NCBI GenBank assembly: GCA_018399935.1
Contig: JAGYNP010000032.1
Coordinates: forward strand, 1 to 5,940
DNA: 5,940 nt
Source of the DNA: Candidatus Moraniibacteriota bacterium
GTDB taxonomy: Bacteria > Patescibacteriota > Minisyncoccia > Moranbacterales > DUUL01
Reading direction: 5' to 3'
Shown: piece after piece, positions 1-5,261 of the stretch
Layout: every line of letters starts with the position of its first letter
Numbering within the stretch: the stretch's first letter is position 1
Made by a program: the position numbers and the translations under genes
Notes under the pieces: model-generated
Told to the model about the DNA's origin: nothing
The model's input: only the letters and a program-made list of their open reading frames with translations
Databases searched by the model: none

Positions 1-1286
1 AAGGCTAATATTAATGGGAGTAATTGAATAGAGTAAAATGGAGTTTCAAAAAGGGATTGAATAAGAATAATAGTAAAAATTAACATCAAAAAAAAGTTTT
101 TCTGAGTAGGTTTTATGAAATAAGTAAGAATGGGAGAAATTATAATTATTAAAACAGCAAGTCCTCCAAAAAAACCTAATTCCGAAGAGAAGTCTAGAAA
201 TAGATTATGAGCGTAAATAGGGGTTCTTTGATTGGATAGCGGTTCTATTATTTCAGATAAATTTCCAATTCCCACTCCAGTCCAAAAATTATTTTTAGTA
301 ATTTTAAATCCAGTCTTCCATAAATCCAGTCTTTCTTTAATTGATCCATCTTTGAAATTTAAGATTGAATAAAATCTTTGATTAATTGGATTTGGAATAA
401 TTAAAAAACCAACAATTAGAATTAATAATAAAATATTTTTTATAGCAACAAAATTATTTTGAGGTAATTTTGTCTGATTTGATTTTTGTTGCTTGGAACA
501 AATGTTGTTTGTTTTTAAAAAATTTAACCAAATAATTAGGAATGTTATTATTAAACTTAAATAACCAGCTCTAGAGAAAGTTAATAAACTTGCAATTAAA
601 ATGACAAAAGAACCTATTAAATAGAAATATTTTTTTTCTTTAAAAAATAAAAACCAACCAACTGGTAAAGAGATGTTTAAAAACAAGCTGAATAGATGAG
701 GGTCAGGAAATAAACCAATTGCTCTGAATAAAGTTTTTCCGTTGATATTAACTAGCCAACTATTATAAAGAAGAACTATTTCAGAAAAATTTTTTCCTAA
801 AAAAAAAGGTGTTATTTTTGATTGAGTTTTAATAATAAAATCGATTCCAAAAATAAATTGAGATAAGAATTGATTTAGACCTAATAAAGCTGAAATAAAA
901 ACAGTTACAAAAAATAATTTTAAAAATAATTTTAAGTTAAATCTATTTTTAAAAAAAACAAAGAAAACCCAATAAATTGGTAAAATTGATCCCAAAAATA
1001 AAACTTTTCGATAAGCTTTAGGGTAATTAGTAGCCCATAACAAAGAACAAATAGAAAAGCCAAAAATAAAAAGTAATAACCAAGCTCTTAATCTTGTGTC
1101 TAAAATTAAATTTTTTTTCCAAAGACTTTCCAAAAACCAAACTAAAAAAACAATAGGAATAATAATTCTAACAATGGCTAAGTCAATTTTTGAAGATGGA
1201 TTTAAAGCAAAATTAAAAGGAATTAAAATTATTAAAAAAAACACTCCCCATTTTGTAAAGGGTAAACTTTTTTTCAAATAAGTCAT
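1..1286 (-). CDS. O-antigen ligase/polymerase-like (Wzy_C) membrane protein, 3' end cut by window
   Basis: Reading the minus strand from the ATG at 1286-1284 gives 428 codons with no stop to the window edge, so the C-terminus is missing. An in-frame TAA sits just two codons upstream, which fixes this ATG as the first possible start. The product is strongly hydrophobic, with about ten membrane segments, for example near residues 13-28, 38-52, 68-85, 95-112, 122-140, 222-236, 241-256, 283-298, 372-390 and 398-411. Signature stretches match the Wzy_C class: FSRAG at 237-241, RLDLWK at 319-324, TGVGIGN at 336-342, then H360-N361 and E369-x-G371 (the family's HNxxL...ExG pattern). Family members join or polymerise lipid-linked glycans at the outer face of the cytoplasmic membrane. 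Whether this one ligates O-antigen-like glycan, polymerises repeat units or glycosylates protein cannot be told from the sequence. It is divergent from the ABC genes and has its own promoter. Class confidence is good; substrate is unknown. Confidence 0.85.
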   Translation of the reverse strand, partial: MTYLKKSLPFTKWGVFFLIILIPFNFALNPSSKIDLAIVRIIIPIVFLVWFLESLWKKNLILDTRLRAWLLLFIFGFSICSLLWATNYPKAYRKVLFLGSILPIYWVFFVFFKNRFNLKLFLKLFFVTVFISALLGLNQFLSQFIFGIDFIIKTQSKITPFFLGKNFSEIVLLYNSWLVNINGKTLFRAIGLFPDPHLFSLFLNISLPVGWFLFFKEKKYFYLIGSFVILIASLLTFSRAGYLSLIITFLIIWLNFLKTNNICSKQQKSNQTKLPQNNFVAIKNILLLILIVGFLIIPNPINQRFYSILNFKDGSIKERLDLWKTGFKITKNNFWTGVGIGNLSEIIEPLSNQRTPIYAHNLFLDFSSELGFFGGLAVLIIIISPILTYFIKPTQKNFFLMLIFTIILIQSLFETPFYSIQLLPLILA

Positions 1287-1315
1287 TTCTTAGTGTTATT
1301 TATTGAGTTTTTTAA

Positions 1316-1344
1316 ATTATAATCTTTAAAAAGTTGTCTGTAAA
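1316..1344 (-). promoter_or_regulatory. sigma70-type promoter for the Wzy_C-like gene
   Basis: On the minus strand there is a -35 TTTACA (1344-1339) and a perfect -10 TATAAT (1321-1316) separated by 17 bp. Transcription would begin near 1309, leaving a leader of about 23 nt before the ATG at 1286. The match to consensus is 11 of 12 bases with ideal spacing, which stands out even in AT-rich DNA. The start has only a weak AAGAA purine stretch directly before it. Confidence 0.7.
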
Positions 1345-1357
1345 CTATAAAAACATA

Positions 1358-1385
1358 TTGTCTTTTTTAAAAAAAATGTTACAAT
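1358..1385 (+). promoter_or_regulatory. sigma70-type promoter for the ABC ATPase-permease genes
   Basis: A -35 TTGTCT (1358-1363) and a -10 TACAAT (1380-1385) are separated by 16 bp. The expected transcript start is near 1392, about 29 nt ahead of the ATG at 1421. The leader is almost pure A with scattered T and has no Shine-Dalgarno sequence. Its -35 lies only 14 bp from the -35 of the divergent promoter, so the two could compete for polymerase or share a regulator. No obvious operator dyad is seen between them. Confidence 0.6.
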
Positions 1386-1420
1386 GCTGATTAGCTTCGT
1401 AAAATAAAAAAAATAAAAAA

Positions 1421-2728
1421 ATGTCTAAAAAAATAATAGAATTAAAAGATTTAAATTTGACTTATAACTTAGGTCAATCTAATGCTTTTCAAGCTCTCCA
1501 TGCAGTGACGGTGGATATTGAAGAAGGGGATTTTGCTATAATTTTAGGACCTTCTGGTTGTGGTAAATCAAGTCTTTTGAATATTGTAGCTGGTTTAGAA
1601 TTACCAGAGTCTGGTTCGGTTTTAGTAAAAGATAAAAATCTATTGAAATTAAAAGAAAAAGAGCGAGTAGAATATCACAGAAAAGAAATAGGAATGATTT
1701 TTCAAGCTTATAATTTGATTTCAACTTTAAATGTTTTAGATAATGTTTCTTTGCCACAAATTTTTATCAATAAAGGAAAAAAAGTTCGAGATCAAAGATC
1801 GATGGAAATGTTGAATAAATTAGGAATTTCTAAACATGCTAAAAAAGTTCCTTCAGAATTATCAGGAGGACAGCAACAAAGAATCGGAATTGCTCGTTCT
1901 ATTATTAATGATCCTCAAATTGTATTAGCTGATGAACCAGTAGGAAATTTGGATTCAGTTTCTTCTAATAATGTGATGGAAATTTTAAATAATTTAAATT
2001 CACAAGAAGGGAAGACGGTTGTTATGGTTACTCATAATCCAGAACATACAAGTTGGGGTAATAGGATTATTTATATGAAAGATGGTGAGATTACTAAAAT
2101 TGAAATAAAAGACAAAGAGGGCAATATTAAAAAAGAAAGTAAGGAGAAAGAGGTTTCAGTTTTTGATAAATTTATCAATCATTTCAAAGGTCTTTCCAAG
2201 AAACAAATTCAAATGTTATTAGAACCTTACAAAGCTAAGCATTTAGTTGAAAAACTGACTACAAATTTTCAAGAAAGTCAAATAGCTACAATGGAACAAA
2301 AAATTAAAAATAGATTATCTAAAAAAATTAATTCTGAAGAGTTGTTTGCAATTTTAGATAAATCACAAGAGGATGGTGGTGTGGGCTTAGATTTTAGGAG
2401 CGCTAAGAAGTTTAGTCAAGAAATAGAATCTCTAATAAATGTTTCTACAAGTGTTTCTAAGGAGCAAGACTCAAAAACTAAAGCATTTTTAATTTTAAAA
2501 ACTATTTTTGAAATTAAGAATTACAAAATTGATCAAAATAGTTTAAATAAAGCTACTGAATTCTTGATGAAAAAATTTAATAAAGAGCTTAAAAACAAAG
2601 AATTTAAAAAATTATTAGATCTTTCTTTAGAAGATGGTGGTGCTGGTTTTGACTCTAGAATAGTTAATACAGTAATTGAATTTATAGATTTAATTCAAAT
2701 AATAAGTTATGGTTTAGAGGATGATTAA
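1421..2728 (+). CDS. MacB/LolD-type ABC transporter ATP-binding protein with duplicated C-terminal extension
   Basis: This 435-residue protein powers transport by the permease encoded just downstream. Residues 1 to about 225 form a complete ABC nucleotide-binding domain: Walker A GPSGCGKSS at 43-51, Q-loop Gln95, signature LSGGQ at 147-151 followed by QQR, Walker B IVLADEP at 167-173 with catalytic Glu172, D-loop NLD at 176-178 and H-loop His205. The order and wording (ADEPVGNLDS, VMVTHNPE) are typical of the MacB/LolD/FtsE branch. Family members are usually about 220-250 residues, so the remaining 200 or so residues are an addition. That tail is charged, largely helical-looking and without membrane segments, so it should be cytosolic. 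It carries two related blocks (297-339 and 383-425), each ending in an EDGGxGxD motif. An in-frame stop at 1400-1402 supports the ATG used. The ATPase assignment is secure; the substrate and the role of the tail are unknown. Confidence 0.95.
   Translation: MSKKIIELKDLNLTYNLGQSNAFQALHAVTVDIEEGDFAIILGPSGCGKSSLLNIVAGLELPESGSVLVKDKNLLKLKEKERVEYHRKEIGMIFQAYNLISTLNVLDNVSLPQIFINKGKKVRDQRSMEMLNKLGISKHAKKVPSELSGGQQQRIGIARSIINDPQIVLADEPVGNLDSVSSNNVMEILNNLNSQEGKTVVMVTHNPEHTSWGNRIIYMKDGEITKIEIKDKEGNIKKESKEKEVSVFDKFINHFKGLSKKQIQMLLEPYKAKHLVEKLTTNFQESQIATMEQKIKNRLSKKINSEELFAILDKSQEDGGVGLDFRSAKKFSQEIESLINVSTSVSKEQDSKTKAFLILKTIFEIKNYKIDQNSLNKATEFLMKKFNKELKNKEFKKLLDLSLEDGGAGFDSRIVNTVIEFIDLIQIISYGLEDD
2309..2695 (+). 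repeat. Internal duplication in the ATPase tail (two blocks of about 43 residues, 87 apart)
   Basis: Residues 297-339 and 383-425 of the ATPase align without gaps. Both have a charged helix with a K-rich start, then xEExFxxLLD-like residues (SEELFAILDKS versus NKEFKKLLDLS), then EDGGVGLDFR versus EDGGAGFDSR, then a second amphipathic helix ending in LI. The blocks are separated by a 43-residue linker. Similarity is clear in protein but weak in DNA outside the GATGGTGGTG core, so the duplication is old rather than recent. The small Gly-rich acidic loop between two helices looks like a conserved turn. I do not recognise it as a named domain with certainty. Confidence 0.65.
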
Positions 2729-2799
2729 TAATTTCATTATTAAGATTGATTTTAGGGTGATTTTTTTTGAATTATATTTTTAATAATTAATTTAAGTTA

Positions 2800-3981
2800 A
2801 TGTTGAGTCTTGATGTTTTTAGAATATCTTCCCGATCATTTAAAAATAATCGGTTGAGAACTTTTTTAACGATTTTAGGAATTAGCGTAGGAATTGGAAC
2901 AATTTTTTTCTTAGTAGCTCTTGGGTATGGTATGCAAAAATTAATAATTGAAAGTATTGCTACCGAAAGTGCCTTATTGGCTTTGGATGTAACAGAAAAA
3001 AATGAAAATATCAAATTAAACCCAGAGGGATTAGAGGGCATTCGTAATATTCCAGAAATAGAGAATGCTTTTCCAATGGTTTCTCGTCAGGTTAGGGCTG
3101 AAAAAGGGATTCTTTCCTCGGATGTAAATTTGAATTTAGTTGATGCAGGTTATTTTGATCTAGATGGAATTAAATTAGAAAAAGGAGAGATTTTTTCTGA
3201 TAACGGAGATGGAATAATTATTTCTAAATCAATTTTAAAACTTTTGGGAATGGATAGTGATAATGGTTTAAATCAAAAAATTATTCTTTTTATAAAAAAA
3301 GATGTTGATTTAGAGTCCTCAGATAATTTAATAGAAAAAGAATATCGAGTAAAAGGTATTTTAAAAGATTCTAGTGAAGCTATTGTCTATGTTCCTTTGC
3401 AAAGTATAAAAAATAAGATAAAAATTGAACAATTTAGTAAAATAAAAGTTAAAGCTGTTTCTAACGACAAAGTGTCAGTAGCCAAGAACGCCATAATCGA
3501 AAAAGGTTTTTTTGTTGGATCAATTTCTGAATTAGTTGAACAAGCTAAGCAAGTTTTTAATATTGTTAATATAATGTTGGTCTTATTTGGAGCAGTAGCT
3601 TTAATTGTAAGTGCTATTGGAATGTTTAACACTATGACAATTGCTTTATTAGAAAGAACTCAAGAAATTGGAACCATGAAAGCTTTGGGTGCGGCTAAAA
3701 TTGATATTTGGAAAATGTTTTTAATGGAGTCAATGATAATTGGTTTTATGGGAGGAAGTGGTGGTTTATTAATTGGTTTCTTGCTTAGTCAAGTTTTGAA
3801 CTTTGCTGTTAATATGTTAGCTAAAAATTTTGGTGGACTAATAGTGGAATTGTTTTATTTTCCGACTTGGTTTATTATTTTCATTGTAATTTTTTCAACC
3901 ATAGTAGGTTTGGCCACTGGCTTTTATCCAGCTAAAAGAGCTGCCAAGTTAAATGCATTAGAAGCTTTAAGATATAAGTAA
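2800..3981 (+). CDS. FtsX/MacB-like ABC transporter permease
   Basis: This 393-residue membrane protein is the permease partner of the upstream ATPase. It has the MacB layout: a short cytosolic N-terminus rich in Arg and Lys (RSFKNNRLR, 12-20), membrane helix 1 at about 21-43, a large extracytoplasmic domain at about 46-247 (MacB_PCD type), and three C-terminal helices at about 253-275, 312-333 and 355-373. Between helices 2 and 3 lies the family's coupling segment (ERTQEIGTMKALGA, 285-298), expected to dock on the ATPase. The C-terminus GFYPAKRAAKLNALEALRYK (374-393) is a close match to the family ending. An in-frame TAA at 2788-2790 supports the ATG at 2800. It lies 71 bp after the ATPase stop with no convincing promoter between, so the two are probably co-transcribed. 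No MacA-like adaptor or outer-membrane gene is present, so the system may export or extract a substrate at a single membrane, or act mechanically. Substrate unknown. Confidence 0.93.
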   Translation: MLSLDVFRISSRSFKNNRLRTFLTILGISVGIGTIFFLVALGYGMQKLIIESIATESALLALDVTEKNENIKLNPEGLEGIRNIPEIENAFPMVSRQVRAEKGILSSDVNLNLVDAGYFDLDGIKLEKGEIFSDNGDGIIISKSILKLLGMDSDNGLNQKIILFIKKDVDLESSDNLIEKEYRVKGILKDSSEAIVYVPLQSIKNKIKIEQFSKIKVKAVSNDKVSVAKNAIIEKGFFVGSISELVEQAKQVFNIVNIMLVLFGAVALIVSAIGMFNTMTIALLERTQEIGTMKALGAAKIDIWKMFLMESMIIGFMGGSGGLLIGFLLSQVLNFAVNMLAKNFGGLIVELFYFPTWFIIFIVIFSTIVGLATGFYPAKRAAKLNALEALRYK

Positions 3982-3996
3982 TTTTCAATAAAACTA

Positions 3997-4025
3997 TTGT
4001 GTAGAAAAGTTTTTTCTGTTATATT
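3997..4025 (+). promoter_or_regulatory. sigma70-type promoter for rpmF-nusB
   Basis: A -35 TTGTGT (3997-4002) and a -10 TATATT (4020-4025) are separated by an ideal 17 bp, just after the permease stop. Transcription would begin near 4032 and leave a leader of about 120 nt before rpmF. The spacer contains a short dyad, AGAAAA-GTT-TTTTCT (4003-4017). A second, weaker candidate (TTTCAG 4106-4111, 17 bp, AATAAT 4129-4134) would give a leader of only about 14 nt. No Rho-independent terminator is evident between the permease stop and this promoter. Confidence 0.6.
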
Positions 4026-4154
4026 ATGAATTGTTCTAGAAGATTTTTATAAATTTTTAAATTTAAAGGGCAGTTTGTTATTATTAAGAAAAAAGTTTTC
4101 AAATATTTCAGAGTAAGTTTTTTTGTGGAATAATGTTTGAAAATATTTAAAATT

Positions 4155-4355
4155 ATGGCAGTACCAAAACAACGACAAAATAAAAGTCGTCGAGACAGAA
4201 GAAGAGGTGGACAAAAAAAATTGAAAATTCAACAAACAATTAAGTGTTCTAATTGTAATATGCCTACAATGCCACATAAAGTTTGTTCTCATTGTGGTTT
4301 TTATAAAGGAAAACAGGTTGTAACTGGAAAAAATTTAAAAAATAAAACTAAATAA
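4155..4355 (+). CDS. rpmF: 50S ribosomal protein L32 (bL32)
   Basis: This 66-residue basic protein is a component of the large ribosomal subunit. It begins with the diagnostic MAVPKQRQ, followed by a very Arg-rich stretch (SRRDRRRGG, 11-19) that contacts 23S rRNA. It then has a zinc ribbon with two CxxC pairs: Cys31/Cys34 (CSNC) and Cys44/Cys47 (CSHC). It is therefore the zinc-binding (C+) form of L32. An in-frame ATG at 4137 would add six residues (MKIFKI), but MAVPK is the near-universal N-terminus of this family, so 4155 is preferred. There is no Shine-Dalgarno sequence at either start. The stop codon is immediately followed by the nusB start, so the two genes form a tight unit. Identification is secure. 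Confidence 0.96.
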   Translation: MAVPKQRQNKSRRDRRRGGQKKLKIQQTIKCSNCNMPTMPHKVCSHCGFYKGKQVVTGKNLKNKTK

Positions 4356-4844
4356 ATGGGAAGTCGTCATTTGGCCAGATCGATAGTTTTAAAAAGTTTG
4401 TATGAATGGGACTTTTATAGTGATAAAAAAAGAAATATAGAAGAAATAGTTCTTGATAACATAAAAGAGTTTGCTCCTAAGCTAAAAGGGGATGATTTTA
4501 TTGAACAACTAATTAAAGGTATCTTAAAAAAGCAAGAGATCATTAATCCAATTATAGAAAAATGTGCTCCTGAATGGCCATTGGCTCAAATTACTATTGT
4601 AGATAGAAACGTTTTAAGATTAGGAGTTTATGAATTAATGTTTGGAAATTACGAAGAAGTACCTCCTAAAGTAGCTATTAATGAGGCAATTGAGTTAGCT
4701 AAAGCTTATGGAGGAGGAAGTTCTGGTAAGTTTATTAATGGAGTTTTGGGGACAGTTTATCGGGAGTTAGGAGAACCATTAAAAAATGATAATTTAACTA
4801 AGGAAAATAAGAATAAAGAAAAAAGCATAGAAACTAAAAAATAG
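4356..4844 (+). CDS. nusB: Transcription antitermination factor NusB
   Basis: This 162-residue protein is the all-helical NusB, which pairs with NusE (ribosomal protein S10) on boxA RNA to keep polymerase going through rRNA operons. Recognisable parts are the N-terminal SRHLARSIVLKSLYEWD (3-19), with the conserved Arg-x3-Arg face for RNA; APEWPLAQITIVDRNVLRLG (71-90); YEL at 92-94; and the C-terminal signature VPPKVAINEAIELAKAYGG (102-120), then GKFINGVLG (124-132). The last 20 or so residues are a Lys/Glu/Asn-rich tail beyond the folded core. The ATG follows the rpmF TAA with zero bases between and is in the same frame, so no earlier start is possible and translational coupling to L32 is likely. 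It ends in TAG, whereas the other complete genes here end in TAA. Confidence is very high. Confidence 0.96.
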   Translation: MGSRHLARSIVLKSLYEWDFYSDKKRNIEEIVLDNIKEFAPKLKGDDFIEQLIKGILKKQEIINPIIEKCAPEWPLAQITIVDRNVLRLGVYELMFGNYEEVPPKVAINEAIELAKAYGGGSSGKFINGVLGTVYRELGEPLKNDNLTKENKNKEKSIETKK

Positions 4845-4856
4845 TTATGTGTTTTG

Positions 4857-4900
4857 ACCTTATTCAAACCTGGTCTGTGTGCTAGGATTAAAATTAAGGT
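4857..4900 (+). promoter_or_regulatory. Imperfect long hairpin downstream of nusB
   Basis: ACCTTA (4857-4862) pairs with TAAGGT (4895-4900). The helix continues inward with TT/AA, AA/TT and CCT/AGG (4869-4871 with 4884-4886), broken by a bulge, a small internal loop and one mismatch. This gives 13 base pairs and a 12-nt loop with the sequence ggtctgtgtgct. It begins 13 nt after the nusB stop. Its right foot (4898-4900) is also the left foot of the next hairpin, so the two cannot form fully together. Confidence 0.4.
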
Positions 4901-4925
4901 TTTTTAAAAATAATTTTTAAAAACC
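4898..4925 (+). terminator. AT-rich hairpin, possible weak terminator or 3'-end stem
   Basis: GGTTTTT (4898-4904) followed by AAAAA (4906-4910) pairs with TTTTT (4914-4918) and AAAAACC (4919-4925). That is 12 base pairs with a single bulged T at 4905 and a 3-nt TAA loop. It has only two G-C pairs and no run of T follows on the plus strand, so it is not a classical Rho-independent terminator. It may instead protect a 3' end. The call is tentative. Confidence 0.3.
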
Positions 4926-5094
4926 GACTATCACAAAAAGAAATTTAATGTTTTCAGATAATAGGATTACTCATAAGCACTTTTTCCGTTATATCTTCTG
5001 TTGAAGTTTTAGCGGAAATGGATAAAATTATAATTTTGGTTAAATCTTTCAAACTTACTTGTTTTGATAGTTAAAGTTGTAGAAAACAGATTTG

Positions 5095-5112
5095 AATTAA
5101 CATTAGTTAATT
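5095..5112. promoter_or_regulatory. Perfect 7-bp inverted repeat upstream of rny
   Basis: AATTAAC (5095-5101), a 4-nt ATTA centre, and GTTAATT (5106-5112) form a perfect dyad 150 bp upstream of the rny start. It could be a binding site for a dimeric regulator or a small RNA hairpin. Pure chance is plausible in such AT-rich DNA, although each arm includes one G-C pair. Confidence 0.3.
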
Positions 5113-5261
5113 TTAATCTAAATAGTTTTCTTTTAATAATAATTTTTTGTAATAAAATAGTGTTTTAAAGTAATTTCACAAGTAAGGATTTTGGAATAAA
5201 TAAAATAGTTTAGAAAATTTTAGACAAACTTCTTTTTGAGATTTTTGGTTTAGTAAAAGAT

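Larger units (their letters stand above)
4845..5261. other. 417-bp gene-free region between nusB and rny, rich in inverted repeats
   Basis: Plus-strand frames starting at ATG give only peptides of about 12-18 residues (for example from 4847, 4949 and 5020) with no recognisable character. The signatures of tmRNA, RNase P RNA and SRP RNA, and a tRNA fold, were looked for and not seen. The left end (about 4850-4890) is less AT-rich than the rest. Three inverted repeats are annotated separately. No -35/-10 pair close to rny is convincing in this AT-rich background. The region most likely holds the 3' end of the nusB transcript and a long leader or promoter for rny. Confidence 0.6.

Noticed and set aside
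1096..1281. 61-codon plus-strand reading frame
   Set aside because: It lies opposite the N-terminal part of the Wzy_C-like gene, which has a much longer open frame with recognisable family motifs. The Lys-rich plus-strand product is just the complement of that hydrophobic coding.
1536..1757. 73-codon minus-strand reading frame
   Set aside because: It is antisense to the Walker A to Q-loop region of the ABC ATPase, with no recognisable product or promoter.
2787..3041. 84-codon minus-strand reading frame
   Set aside because: It overlaps the start of the permease gene on the other strand and resembles no family.
3387..3632. 81-codon minus-strand reading frame
   Set aside because: It is antisense to the permease external domain and second membrane helix.
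4137..4154. Six-residue N-terminal extension of L32 from ATG 4137
   Set aside because: MAVPK at 4155 is the standard L32 start. The extra MKIFKI has no counterpart in the family and no better ribosome site.
4047..4292. 81-codon minus-strand reading frame
   Set aside because: It overlaps rpmF on the other strand. The Cys, His and Phe pattern is the complement of the L32 zinc ribbon and AT-rich leader.
4947..5080. Possible small genes in the nusB-rny gap
   Set aside because: The frames give peptides of about 18 residues from an ATG, or about 45 codons with no proper start. There is no motif, ribosome site or coding character.
5191..5219. Possible rny promoter (TTGGAA with an AT-rich -10)
   Set aside because: No -10 hexamer lies at 16-18 bp that matches better than chance in this AT-rich DNA.
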